Positions 1-9,058 of a DNA stretch of 64,000 bases are shown here, piece by piece. Position numbers and translations under genes: made by a program. Position 1 is the first letter of the stretch; each line of letters opens with the position of its first letter. The DNA is from an uncultured Bartonella sp. (lineage in GTDB: Bacteria > Pseudomonadota > Alphaproteobacteria > Rhizobiales > Rhizobiaceae), in contig CAMLBF010000002.1 of NCBI GenBank assembly GCA_946478235.1, positions 407,364 to 471,363 on the forward strand, written 5' to 3'. Under the pieces are notes generated by a model. The model was not told the DNA's origin, made no database searches, and saw only the letters and a list, made by a program, of their open reading frames with translations.

Positions 1-347
1 AAATAAAAAGCGTTTGCGACACCCCTCCCCTTTACTTATCCACGACAGGCTCACAAAAAATAATTATTACTGAAATATCGAAATTATAGGAAAGAGTTTT
101 TTCAGATCAAATTCATGCAAACAATAACATATAAATTCGATGTGTCACGCTAAGTTTTCTGCTCTAGAATTGATAGCTATTGTTTCATTTTTTAAGCTGT
201 TTGTTTTTGAGTGGAACTCACTACGATTTATTCAAGATATCTTTAATTGTGGTCAATTGAAAAGGTCAATGCAGACCATCTTTTATAAAACGATAAACTA
301 CTAATCGTGGGCGGCAATAGCAACAAGGGCTGATCGGTCGATGTGTT
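1..347. other. Non-coding or decayed stretch at window edge
   Basis: I see no credible gene here. The stretch is AT-rich and precedes the decayed hsdS. It may hold the eroded 5' part of that gene, but I cannot align it by eye. Confidence 0.4.
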
Positions 348-1270
348 TTGACCGGAAGACATTTTAAGTCGGTTCAATTTTCAGGTTTCATGAGTAGATT
401 GCGCACCTTGGCAGATGAGATCGTCGTTAGTTTTACGTTGCAGCTCAAACTGTCACCGTTGTTCTACGGGCATCTTCATAAGATGGATGAGAGATTAAAC
501 ACTAACAACCTCAGTTGGAATACGTTGATTGAATTCTGCTTTGCGCTTCCCCCTCTAGAACGACACAAAATTATGAATATCTTGCGGACATGAGACAAGG
601 CAATCAAAAAACTAAAAGTACTCAGAGCGACAAAAGATGAGCTATTTAAAGGGATCCAGTAAAAATTAATTGGGAAAGTTTTCAAGACATATGGGGGACA
701 AACGAACAATATACATTTATCCCAATTTTAAAAAAGATTACCAAGGGCATTGTCCTAAAGCCGTCGATTGGCAAACTTCACAGCAAAGTGATTATGGAGA
801 ACGGATCTAACGTACCGACCATATTGTCAGCTAGAGGATATCCATATTACAAGAAAAATCTGGTGGTCTCCTTATTTGACGGAGAGACTTTTACAATAGC
901 GGTTTTAGCAAAATAAATTACGGAATTTGACAGCGCCATCGCGTAGAAAACAATTACAAAACTAAGGGGCAATAGCTCAAAAGCAAATGTTTATTATCTT
1001 CTCAACTCTCTCCAGCAAAGATCCTGATCTCGGAAACTGAATATGATAGATGAAATTGGACAGAAAGAGCTTACAAACAAGCAAATAGAGAAATTTCCTG
1101 TTTTGCCTTCATGTATTAAAAAGTAAATAACGGTTGTTCATATGCTCACTGCTGCTAACAAAAAGATCTCCTTCATTGATAAAAAAATTAAAGTTCTCAT
1201 TCATCAAAAAAGCAGACTGATACAAAAGTTACGGACCGGCAAATGGCGCGTAAAGGTGGAGTGTAACTGA
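348..1270 (+). pseudogene. hsdS: Decayed type I restriction-modification specificity subunit (hsdS)
   Basis: HsdS is the DNA-recognition subunit of type I RM enzymes, with two target-recognition domains each followed by a conserved helix. Pieces of both halves are visible in broken frames. Near 540-590 the translation reads FALPPLERHKIMNILRT, matching the family pattern LPPLEEQKKIAEIL. An in-frame TGA (591-593) follows, then DKAIKKLKVLRATKDELFKG in the same frame, as expected of the central helix. At about 1068-1123 LTNKQIEKFPVLPS resembles the second-half motif. After an in-frame TAA (1124-1126) the tail LIHQKSRLIQKLRTGKWRVKV (1142-1270) is a typical HsdS C-terminus. The final TGA overlaps the ATG of the next gene (TGATG), so this was once the upstream gene of the same operon. 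Upstream hsdM or hsdR, if any, lies outside the window. The 5' boundary is uncertain. Confidence 0.75.
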
Positions 1271-2709
1271 TGAAACCCAGAGTCGAACCTTATGGATACA
1301 CTCGTGGAACCATAGATCTAAAGAAAACTGACCCCAATGTTATTGAGGTCTATTTCGTGCCGTTAAAGGACAGTTTGATTGCGGCAGGTCTCAGCCTAGA
1401 GAACACAGACCAATACCGCACCAAGCTATTAAAAATTGACGAACAGAAGAGATGTTTGACAATCCATCCTCTCTCTTCTAAGTTCGATGAATTCCTTAAG
1501 CCGAAATATGAAAAAGTACGGTACATTACGCTCCCTTTCACCGACATCAAATTTTCAGGCTTCAACAAAATTGCTCAAATAGGGTTTTCGGGTGTACTCG
1601 ATGTTCTGGACAAACTACCTCCAGGCTTAACCAAAAACTACGGTTTCGGCCTTGGATTAGCCCGGGAGTATCGCTTCATCATTGATGCAGTTGAGGAATT
1701 ATCAGATTGCACCGAACTCGTAATTACAAGAGAACACGTTACAGGACTGTCAGCCGACAACGATGAAATTTTTTATATCTCAATGGACGATTTTGATAAA
1801 GCGAGGCTGGCTATAAACCGTATCGATAGAAATGTCCAAGAAGCCAAGCTTACAGTGAAGCGAACAAAAGCTTACAATATCCTCGCAGAACGACTTGGCA
1901 AGCCAAAGCGCGAACCGAATATAGGCCGGGCTTTCTACCGAAAGCTGTTCACCAAGTTGGCGCAAGGCAATGTTGAACTATCTGAAAAAGACCTGAACGA
2001 AATTATCGGTGTTGTGAATGACCAGACTTCAAGCATTGCCAAAGAAAATCCAAAGAAGTTCGCCAAGTTGCGCGCTGATATTGATCTTGTGAACCTAGAG
2101 CAATTGATCAAGCGCTATGAGGAGATGCTCACCAAGAGGAACAGAGAAAGTAAGTGGCAAAAATTCTTTAACGACAATCCCTTTATCCTGAACATGGCCT
2201 TTGGTTACGCTGTCATCAAAGTTCAGGAGCAAGCCTCAGTTGGAGGAAATAAGCTATCAGGTGATGGTATTAAGATTGCTGACTTTCTGGTTAAAAACAA
2301 ACTCACCAACAACACAGCGATCGTCGAGATTAAGACTCCGCAGACCCCAATTGTGAGTAAGCAAGAGTATCGAGACGGTGTTTATACACCGTCGAGTCAT
2401 CTGTCTGGAGCGATCAATCAGGTTCTGGATCAGAAGTATCAATTTGAAAAACAGATAGCTCAGATCAAAGATAATTCGAGGCTCCGTGATATCGAATCCT
2501 ATGCTGTACATTGCTGCCTCATCGTCGGACAGACACCTAAAGGCGATAACGAGCAGAAGTCTTTCGAAATGTTCCGCCGAAATTCCAAGAACGTTGAAAT
2601 CGTGACATTCGATGAACTACTTGAAAAGCTCAAACAACTACGCATTTTTCTGCAACACGATAAAGAATCTGTCTCGCCTCAAGAGTTGAAAGGTGATGAT
2701 AATGGCTAA
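1270..2709 (+). CDS. sduA: Shedu-like anti-phage nuclease (DUF4263 domain)
   Basis: The 479-residue protein has a large N-terminal part (1-285) that I do not recognise and a C-terminal PD-(D/E)xK-type domain. From residue 296 the signature of the DUF4263/Shedu family is present: WQKFFNDNP (296-304), a GDGIKIADFLV strand with Asp338, the catalytic pair VEIKTP (Glu353, Lys355), and a Gln-containing helix (GAINQ, around 380-384). Shedu (SduA) is an established single-gene defence nuclease family that degrades invading DNA, and its variable N-terminal regions are thought to sense the trigger. The ATG overlaps the stop of the decayed hsdS, and the 3' end overlaps the HAD gene, so expression is probably coupled. 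All catalytic residues I can identify are intact although hsdS is dead. Family assignment is fairly firm; the triggering signal is unknown. Confidence 0.8.
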   Translation: MKPRVEPYGYTRGTIDLKKTDPNVIEVYFVPLKDSLIAAGLSLENTDQYRTKLLKIDEQKRCLTIHPLSSKFDEFLKPKYEKVRYITLPFTDIKFSGFNKIAQIGFSGVLDVLDKLPPGLTKNYGFGLGLAREYRFIIDAVEELSDCTELVITREHVTGLSADNDEIFYISMDDFDKARLAINRIDRNVQEAKLTVKRTKAYNILAERLGKPKREPNIGRAFYRKLFTKLAQGNVELSEKDLNEIIGVVNDQTSSIAKENPKKFAKLRADIDLVNLEQLIKRYEEMLTKRNRESKWQKFFNDNPFILNMAFGYAVIKVQEQASVGGNKLSGDGIKIADFLVKNKLTNNTAIVEIKTPQTPIVSKQEYRDGVYTPSSHLSGAINQVLDQKYQFEKQIAQIKDNSRLRDIESYAVHCCLIVGQTPKGDNEQKSFEMFRRNSKNVEIVTFDELLEKLKQLRIFLQHDKESVSPQELKGDDNG

Positions 2710-3556
2710 GAAACACGCCGAAATGGCAATTGCCTACGACTTTGACGGGACGTTGGCAGATGGCAATATGCAAGAACATCAGTTTCTACCGGATATCTGC
2801 ATGGAACCAAAAGATTTTTGGAACGAGGTTAAGCAAGAGACAAAGGAAAATCAGGCTGACGAGGTACTTGTCTACATGAAACTGATGCTCGAAAAGGCCG
2901 CTAACAAAAAAGTGCCAGTAAGACAAAACGATTTCAAAGAACAAGGCAAGAAGATTCAGCTATTTGATGGAGTCAAAGCTTGGTTTAGACGAATAAACAA
3001 ATATGGCAAAAAACAAGGTGTCAACGTTAAACATTATCTCATCTCATCGGGAAACGCCGAAATTTTCGCCGGAACGCCAATTGCTGGCGAATTTTCCGCA
3101 GTTTTTGCATCAAAGTTCATGTTCGATGAGAACGGTGTCGCCACTTGGCCTGCCCTTGCCGTCAACTATACAACAAAAACACAATATCTGTTCCGCATCA
3201 ACAAGGGTGCATTTGATCTAAGTGATAATAGCAAAGTCAACGAATTCGTTGAGAAGCGTAATCGTCCCGTACCTTTTGAAAACATGGTATTTATCGGCGA
3301 CGGCTCGACAGACATCCCTTGTTTTCGCCTAATCAAGGAACAAGGCGGGCTATCCGTAGCTGTATACAAGTCCGCTGCCGAAGGCGCTCGTGACAAGGCC
3401 TATCAATATATGCAGGATGGTCGGGTTCACTGTATTGCGCCGGCAAACTATACTTACGGCAGCAAATTGGATCACATCATTAAGGCATATATTGACGAAG
3501 TCGCAGCGCGTGCGGCACTTTCCCGAGCATTTGAAGAAAACAGTGATGACATTTGA
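2702..3556 (+). CDS. HAD-superfamily phosphatase linked to the Shedu-like gene
   Basis: This is a soluble HAD hydrolase of about 284 residues. It shows motif I YDFDGTLADG (nucleophile and acid/base aspartates), motif II LISSGN, and motif IV VFIGDGSTDIPC, so the Mg-dependent phosphatase site looks complete. The region between motifs I and II forms an insert of roughly 80 residues, a cap that would set the substrate. ATGs exist at 2693, 2696 and 2702; I chose 2702 because AAAGGTG at 2689-2695 sits at ribosome-binding distance. The start lies inside the last codons of the Shedu-like gene (8-nt overlap), which implies translational coupling. The substrate is not evident. Co-transcription with a defence nuclease suggests a role in regulating it or completing its activity; that is inference. 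Confidence 0.8.
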   Translation: MAKKHAEMAIAYDFDGTLADGNMQEHQFLPDICMEPKDFWNEVKQETKENQADEVLVYMKLMLEKAANKKVPVRQNDFKEQGKKIQLFDGVKAWFRRINKYGKKQGVNVKHYLISSGNAEIFAGTPIAGEFSAVFASKFMFDENGVATWPALAVNYTTKTQYLFRINKGAFDLSDNSKVNEFVEKRNRPVPFENMVFIGDGSTDIPCFRLIKEQGGLSVAVYKSAAEGARDKAYQYMQDGRVHCIAPANYTYGSKLDHIIKAYIDEVAARAALSRAFEENSDDI

Positions 3557-4479
3557 CATTGCACAAAAATATTAGTTGTCGATTTCTAGTCTTCAACTCA
3601 TAATGCCGCTTGGGATCAAGCCACAGTCTCAGACCAGCGCAGCGCGTATATGCTGTAGTTGTCTACGTAACGTTGTGCTTGAAGACTTTCTTGCCGATCC
3701 CCCCTAGAAAATCCACGGCTTTTCTCACTGATGAACAAAGGTATCTTTTCAATCTAAAAAAGATACACATGACGGCATTTGGCAATAAAGGCCTTAACCG
3801 GTTGGCAGAACTATTCGGACGGCATTAATTAAGATATCAATGGTACTTTTCTTGTTCTCGGTACAACCATCGCCAAAGCGACATTAGGGTTTCCTAAGTC
3901 ATAGACTTTCTGCTACGTTGACAGAGAAAACTGGACAAACAATTTATGCCATTGCGCCCAAACCTAGTTTATAAATCACTGAAAAATTCTTAGTCGAGCG
4001 CACAGCCAACACATAGATAAAACGGTGTGATATTGCCGTTCATGTAAAAATTTTTCTTTTATTATAATTGATAACAAGCGGTCGATCCTGAAGACACGCG
4101 GCTGGCCGCTGATCTGTAATGAACGGAAAACTTTTGATCGGCAATCAAAATGAAAACAACACTCCTAAACTGTTGCACTTATCACAGCTTTTTTTGGTGA
4201 TGAACCAAGTCGAACCACGCTATACTACCATGATGCCGCAGCAATTCTGGCAAACATAGTGGGATGGAGAAAACCATGACGAGGTAATCGTTCCATTAGC
4301 CAACAGGCCTCAGACAGCCGAAAAATTGACACGATCTTCACGACCAACTTTCCTTTGCGCGTGTATATTTTTAAGCACTATTATGGATAGGAAAATACAT
4401 GAGAACGACGCAAGACGTTTTATTCATGCATTATTCCAACCGGAATGTCTGCAAGATTTGATCTATCATTTTACGATCT
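3557..4479. other. Degenerate intergenic DNA without an intact gene
   Basis: Short reading frames occur (for example 3610-3828 and 4326-4508), but none has a recognisable domain or a convincing start. The composition and broken coding traces, such as 4190-4280, suggest decayed mobile or plasmid-derived DNA. A 23-bp element at 4413-4435 recurs with two mismatches at 4711-4733. Confidence 0.45.
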
Positions 4480-4733
4480 TTGATGACGGCAAACTTAGTA
4501 TTGCGTGACACCACTGGTTCTACGGTATACGCAAAACGGTTAAACGCGTCCGACAATTTACTCTTAATGATCAATGACTACAAAAGACGTCCCCATGAAG
4601 CACTGGGTGATTTACCACAACCTCAATACAAACCCAAAATCGCCAATCATTCTACTTTTGTATTGTCAACTTGGCCGGCAAACGCACGAGTTCAACAAAA
4701 ATCCGGCGTTAGACGATTTTTTCATGCATTATT
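4413..4733 (+). repeat. 23-bp near-perfect direct repeat flanking the transposase remnant
   Basis: The element AGACGnTTTnTTCATGCATTATT occurs at 4413-4435 and 4711-4733 in the same orientation with two mismatches. The IS3-type transposase tail lies between the copies. A 23-bp direct repeat is longer than a normal IS3 target duplication, so it is more likely a remnant of a small segmental duplication. Confidence 0.6.
4480..4650 (+). pseudogene. C-terminal remnant of an IS3-type transposase
   Basis: The translation at about 4566-4640 contains INDYKRRPHEALGDLPQPQY, which matches the end of the DDE integrase core in IS3-family OrfB proteins (DYN..RPHEALG..P..Y). Nothing upstream resembles the DDE core, and no terminal inverted repeats were found, so this is only a fragment. 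The frame runs on to 4800 by chance over the 3' end of the opposite-strand regulator. Confidence 0.55.
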
Positions 4734-5615
4734 ATCAATGTTTTGTGATTGTGCTATTACCCAGCGACCAAACAATTCAACGTTTGACATCGCCTTATAA
4801 TAAGTTAGTTTAAGGTGGCTTTTTTCATCTATGATCAATGTGGCATGTTCAAAACTGACCTCACCAATCGTATCAATCTTCATATTTCTTACACCTTCGC
4901 ATTTGGCATGAGCTTCCTGTCTTTCCCAAAGCGATGCAAAGTCTCGTGATTTATTTTTCAAGCCATTTATCAAAATATTAGCATCTGCATCATTCTTATC
5001 TTTTGCATAGTCTCTTCGAAAACTCGATAAAATATCGTTCGCTTGTTTTTCCCAATTTATAATCAAATTTCGCATATGAGGCTCGGTGAATAAAAGCCAA
5101 ATAAAATTAAGTGAATTTTTGTCATATGAATGGAATTTAAATACGGCATCTGCTGCTCTATTCCATCCAATAATATCCCACTTCAAGTTCCATGCATAAC
5201 ATGGGCTCATGGTTAGATCATCCATTAAATCCTGTATCGTTTGGGGCAGATTTACTCCTGTTTCACCGTCTTCTACAGGAGGACGGTTCTGCGCCAGAAT
5301 GAAAAGATGGTCTCTTTCAAGAGGGTTTAAACACAAAACCTTGGCCAATCTATCCAGAAAACTGGAAGAAACGGTTATGTCGCGCCCTTGCTCTAACCAC
5401 GTATACCAACTTAGCCCTACGCCTGCTAGCGTGGCTAACTCTTCTCTGCGAAGTCCCCTTGTCCGACGCCTATTTGTTTTTGGAAGCCCCATATCTTCTG
5501 GATTGAGGCCCTCACGCCGAGCTCTCAAGAACTCAGATAACTCACGGTTTCGTTGTTTTTGGTTATTATTTACGTTCATTATCCTATTGCTATTACTAAT
5601 AGTATAATTAGTCAT
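4722..5615 (-). CDS. XRE-family regulator of the MmyB type (MLTR ligand-binding domain)
   Basis: An N-terminal helix-turn-helix follows RELSEFLRARRE and the hallmark TRGLRREELATLAGVGLSWY, then YTWLEQGRDITVS. The C-terminal part (LDRLAKVLCLNPLERDHLFILA, then WNRAADAVF) fits the MLTR/MmyB PAS-like ligand-binding domain, known from regulators of antibiotic and drug-efflux genes. The frame can begin at TTG 5642; I prefer ATG 5615 because GGAA lies nine bases upstream, and ATG 5579 is also possible. The gene is divergent from the ALAS-like pseudogene and MFS exporter, which suggests it controls them. The last residues run into the debris holding the 23-bp repeat, so the natural C-terminus may have been replaced. 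The coding sequence is more AT-rich than the core genes. Confidence 0.75.
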   Translation of the reverse strand: MTNYTISNSNRIMNVNNNQKQRNRELSEFLRARREGLNPEDMGLPKTNRRRTRGLRREELATLAGVGLSWYTWLEQGRDITVSSSFLDRLAKVLCLNPLERDHLFILAQNRPPVEDGETGVNLPQTIQDLMDDLTMSPCYAWNLKWDIIGWNRAADAVFKFHSYDKNSLNFIWLLFTEPHMRNLIINWEKQANDILSSFRRDYAKDKNDADANILINGLKNKSRDFASLWERQEAHAKCEGVRNMKIDTIGEVSFEHATLIIDEKSHLKLTYYKAMSNVELFGRWVIAQSQNIDNNA

Positions 5616-5705
5616 ATTGTTTATTTCCGTAATATTTTTCAAATTTATTCATATTTTTCTAAATAATAAAATTTTTATACAAGTAATAGAAGAGAAGACA
5701 AAAAA

Positions 5706-6750
5706 ATGTATGAAGAACTTGATCAGAAGATAGAAAGTATAAAAAAAACAGGACAGTATCGTATTTTTATACCTATTGACCGCGTTCAAGGTAATTATCC
5801 TCTAGCAAAGTGTGATCAAGCAAAAAATAACAAGGCCATTGTTTGGTGCAGTAATGATTATCTAGGCATGTCTCAAAACTCCAGTGTTGTTAAATTTGCT
5901 CACGAGACAATTGATAAATTTGGCATGGGCGCTGGTGGGTCAAGAAATATTGGCGGCACCTCATCTTTAACTTGCGAATTAGAAAAAAACATAGCTGACT
6001 GGTTAAAGACAGAGTCAGCTCTTATTTTCCCAACAGGGTTCAGTTCAAACGATGCCACTTACAGTGCCTCATTCTATTGCTGGATGACTTGGTTGTATTC
6101 AGCGATGAAAACAACCATGCTTCTATCATCAATGCACTACGCCAATCAGGAGCAAAGCGGGAAATATTCAAGCACAATGATGTGGAACATTTAACAACAC
6201 TATTACAAAAATATCCCCAAAAAACAAAAAACTCATCGTTTTGGTGTCGTTTCATTCCATGGATGGCTATATCACGCCTATAAGCGATGTTGCACCTATA
6301 AAAGGGATCGTAGAGGCCGCGAAAGAATGTGGGAGTTTCACTTTTTTGTATGAAGTGCCTGCCATTGGCATGTGTAGGCCAGATGGGGGCAACATTTTAG
6401 GTGAATTGGGTTTCAACGGTGAAATCAAAATACTTCAAATAACCATGGCAAAAGCCTCAGGCTCAATTGAAGGTTTCATCGCGATGGAAAATGGTCTCAT
6501 CGATGCGATCCGCTTTTATTGCCCTGAATTTGTTTTTACGACAGCGTTACTGCCCACATCTATTGCTGTTGGCACTAAGGGCATCAAAATTATTCTGAGG
6601 TCCTCTGATCCGAGAGAGACATTGCAGATACAAACGCCACAGCTACATCGAGCTTTGATGAACAATTCTCTCCCCATAAAGCAATGCTCAAATACAGACC
6701 TCTCGCCTCTCCTTGTAGGTGACACGGGAAATTCAGAAACGCTTGGGTGA
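5706..6750 (+). pseudogene. hemA: Frameshifted 5-aminolevulinate synthase-like gene (alpha-oxoamine synthase family)
   Basis: Three consecutive frames together spell one PLP-dependent ALAS-like protein. Frame 1 (5706 to about 6065) gives VWCSNDYLGMSQ and GAGGSRNIGGTSSLTCELE. Frame 2 (about 6077-6225) gives DDLVVFSDENNHASII and KREIFKHNDVEHL. Frame 3 (about 6230-6750) gives LIVLVSFHSMDGYITPI, the Schiff-base-lysine region TMAKASGSIEGFIA and PEFVFTTALLPTS. The second shift sits in A-rich runs (6217-6232), a typical slippage site. The usual LDEVHAVG motif reads LYEVPAIG here, so the PLP-contacting Asp and His are lost, and the C-terminus is short. I conclude it is dead. Intact homologues condense glycine and succinyl-CoA for haem, or supply ALA to natural-product C5N units. 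The MFS gene follows directly. Confidence 0.8.
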
Positions 6751-6766
6751 GAAGGAGCATCACCGC

Positions 6767-7918
6767 ATGTCATCTGTTAGAATATCATTAGTATGTTTGT
6801 CCATATCTGCACTGGCCTTAGGTCTTTCTTCATATATGACGGCCGGTTTGATACCTCTGATTAGCAAAGATTTTGATGTATCAATTGGATTAGCTGCACA
6901 GTTAGTAACGGCATTTACGCTACCTTATGGTCTGTTGTCACCAGTTTTGGTGGGAATGACGGGTCACCGTGATCTTAAAAAGAATGTTTGTCTGTATCTT
7001 GGGATATTTGTTATCGCAAATGCTGCAAGTGTTTTCGCACCAGATTTTTATTCTTTAATAACTCTTCGTGCTATTGCTGGGGTATCAGCAGGTGCGTTTC
7101 TTGCTTGCGGAATAACTGCCTCCACCCAATTAAGCATAGATGAGAAAAAGGGCAAATCCATATCAACAATAATGGCAGGAATGGCAATTGGAACCGTCAT
7201 TGGTGTACCTGCTTCGCTTATTATAGCTGATTATTTTGGTTGGCGTAGCACTATGATTATAGTGAGCGTGTTAAGTGGTATAGCCCTACTTGGTTTATAT
7301 ATATGTTTACCAGCCTTGCCATCAACAATGATGAAAACAGAAAAATCCAGATTTTCTCTTTTATCCGAGTGGCCGGTTGTTAGAGTTTTATTGATCTCGC
7401 TTTTTGCAGCAATATCCAGTCTCGGAATGTATACGTTTTTATCTCCTTTTGTGAGTTCCATAAATAAAGAAGCATATGTGACAGTTTATTTATGGTACTG
7501 GGGGTTAGGAGGTGTTTGTGGAAGTATTTTAATTGGATATTTTGTTGATGACTATGATCTTAAAAAAATTTTATTCATTATACTGGGATCGCTTTTGCTA
7601 TCATTTTTCGGTTTAATTTTACTATCACATATGTATCTACCCTTGATAGCATTACCTCTTGTTATATGGGGTGCTGTTGGTTGGGCTTTACAAGTGCCGC
7701 AGAACAATAAGTTACTCCAGATGAGGACAGATAGAGGCGATGGTAATCTAGCGGTCGGCTTAAACCAATCCTCTGTTTATTTGGGAGGCTCCATAGGATC
7801 TATGTTTGGGGGAGTCCTTGTTTCATACGGTGTTAGCCCAGCAGTATTACCCCTTTATTTTATCATACCTGTCATAATTTCTCTGCTACTTCTATGGACA
7901 AACAAAACCAAGCACTGA
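6767..7918 (+). CDS. MFS exporter, DHA1 drug-efflux type
   Basis: This inner-membrane protein of about 383 residues has roughly twelve hydrophobic segments, beginning ISLVCLSISALALGLSSYMTAGLIPLI. The conserved loop after helix 2 contains GMTGHRDLKKN, a variant of motif A, and the family motif C region lies near GMAIGTVIGVPASLIIADYFGWR. It resembles AraJ/Bcr-type proton-coupled efflux pumps. I moved the start from 6719 to ATG 6767 because GAAGGAG (6751-6757) is well placed and the longer frame would overlap the pseudogene. It probably forms a unit with the upstream ALAS-like gene and the divergent MmyB-type regulator. The substrate cannot be read from the sequence. It remains intact although its neighbour is broken. 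Confidence 0.85.
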   Translation: MSSVRISLVCLSISALALGLSSYMTAGLIPLISKDFDVSIGLAAQLVTAFTLPYGLLSPVLVGMTGHRDLKKNVCLYLGIFVIANAASVFAPDFYSLITLRAIAGVSAGAFLACGITASTQLSIDEKKGKSISTIMAGMAIGTVIGVPASLIIADYFGWRSTMIIVSVLSGIALLGLYICLPALPSTMMKTEKSRFSLLSEWPVVRVLLISLFAAISSLGMYTFLSPFVSSINKEAYVTVYLWYWGLGGVCGSILIGYFVDDYDLKKILFIILGSLLLSFFGLILLSHMYLPLIALPLVIWGAVGWALQVPQNNKLLQMRTDRGDGNLAVGLNQSSVYLGGSIGSMFGGVLVSYGVSPAVLPLYFIIPVIISLLLLWTNKTKH

Positions 7919-8575
7919 TATGCAGTTTACCATTCTGGAGCAGCCCAAGGCTGCTGATTGACTATCGCCCAATTGCCTTAGAACATTGTGTGATAACAGC
8001 TAAAAGTAGACAAGAGGTCGTCCACGGTAGACGGTGACCGTGCGCATGATCTTTCGCATCACTTTGAATGGCATCAGCACCTCGAGGACGATACGCATCA
8101 AGGCGATCAAACCCGCAAATCGGATACTATGCACTCCTAACGGCGTAGCTGCTAAGCGCTCAACCTGTTTTTTAAAAAAGAGGGAGTCTATAAAAAGGGA
8201 AACCTAGGAATTTTAACAGACAAGCACGCACCATAATGTTTTCAATTTTACGTAACTCTTAAAATTTATAAGCACGCTTATTCGCTCCTCATGGCGCTCT
8301 CCAAAAAATAGAAGTATTTGCAATCGTCACGACAATGGAAACATTAGCAATCAAACAATGTTTAGAATGAAGAACCATGCTCTTTGTTGCCATGCGCCTT
8401 AACACCATAGGACAGAATAAAGCATTGCAAAAGCAAACAGCCGTATTTCAGGCAGAATTGAAAACATCAAAGACACAATCAGTAAACAAAAATAAAGTGT
8501 AATTGGGTGAGAAGCAGCAAAAAGCTAACCTATTCATTTGCTGGATGATAACAGATTAGCGCAGCTATAGAAGCA
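7919..8575. other. Gene-free stretch, probably prophage or decayed DNA
   Basis: No coding frame here has a start, a ribosome-binding site and a recognisable product. The stretch separates the MFS gene from the lysis cassette and probably contains the eroded end of the prophage. Confidence 0.4.
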
Positions 8576-8713
8576 ATGTTGCTCGAAACAAAGTCTCTGA
8601 TTGATAAAGTACAAATCATCATTGTCGCAAGCATTATTGCTCTTGCAGGATACGCCATTTTTACAATGCCGACAGTAAAGGCGAAATTTGAGAAGTGGAT
8701 AGACGCGCTATGA
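8576..8713 (+). CDS. Small single-span membrane protein of the lysis cassette
   Basis: The 45-residue ORF MLLETKSLIDKVQ... has one hydrophobic helix (IIIVASIIALAGYAIFTM) and a short charged C-terminal tail. Its TGA overlaps the ATG of the next gene (ATGA at 8710-8713), a common sign of translational coupling in phage cassettes. I do not recognise a family. By size and context it could be a small holin or antiholin-like protein. Confidence 0.5.
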   Translation: MLLETKSLIDKVQIIIVASIIALAGYAIFTMPTVKAKFEKWIDAL

Positions 8714-8964
8714 ACCAGTTTAATCGCCTTCTAATCTCATTCATGTTGCTTTTGGCCGCCGCACTGGGCGGCTTTTTTATTGGTGAATATGTCGAAAAGC
8801 AAATCTTACTCGAGGCCGACAACACAGCCTTTCAAAATTCAGGACAAGTCGAAAATGAAGTTAAAACACTTAATCCTTATCAGCGGTGCATTGCTCTTGG
8901 TGGGGTGTCAAACGAATGCAAGGTTTTCATGCGCGGGCTGGACAAAGCCGCCCAAAGCCCATGA
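8710..8964 (+). CDS. Putative inner-membrane spanin (Rz-like)
   Basis: The 84-residue protein MNQFNRLLISFMLL... has a single N-terminal transmembrane helix followed by a polar periplasmic segment containing two cysteines (YQRCIALGGVSNECK). A second gene with a lipobox is embedded in its 3' half in the +1 frame, the architecture of Rz/Rz1 spanin pairs that fuse inner and outer membranes at the end of phage lysis. The sequence is too divergent for me to name the family from motifs, so the call rests on topology and nesting. It is coupled to the upstream small membrane gene by an ATGA overlap. Confidence 0.5.
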   Translation: MNQFNRLLISFMLLLAAALGGFFIGEYVEKQILLEADNTAFQNSGQVENEVKTLNPYQRCIALGGVSNECKVFMRGLDKAAQSP

Positions 8965-9058
8965 CGCTGTGAATCTCGTGCAAACAGAACCTGAATTAAC
9001 ACACTGGATTATTGCAACTGATCGCTTTGGTCAAAAACAGAAATGCTGGAAGAAATGA
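8855..9058 (+). CDS. Putative outer-membrane lipoprotein spanin (Rz1-like), nested
   Basis: The 67-residue ORF starts MKLKHLILISGALLLVGCQT, a signal peptide ending in a lipobox (LVGC). It continues with a short polar domain with CAGW and ends FGQKQKCWKK, an ending I associate with small lipoproteins of rhizobial prophages. It begins inside the preceding gene in another frame (overlap 8855-8964), and AGGAC at 8841-8845 provides a ribosome-binding site. The nesting and lipobox fit an o-spanin. The frame can be extended to 8780, but that would bury the signal peptide. Confidence 0.6.
   Translation: MKLKHLILISGALLLVGCQTNARFSCAGWTKPPKAHDAVNLVQTEPELTHWIIATDRFGQKQKCWKK

Noticed and set aside
476..709. 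Minus-strand ORF opposite the decayed hsdS
   Set aside because: Its translation is a shadow of the coding remnant on the plus strand, where HsdS motifs are visible.
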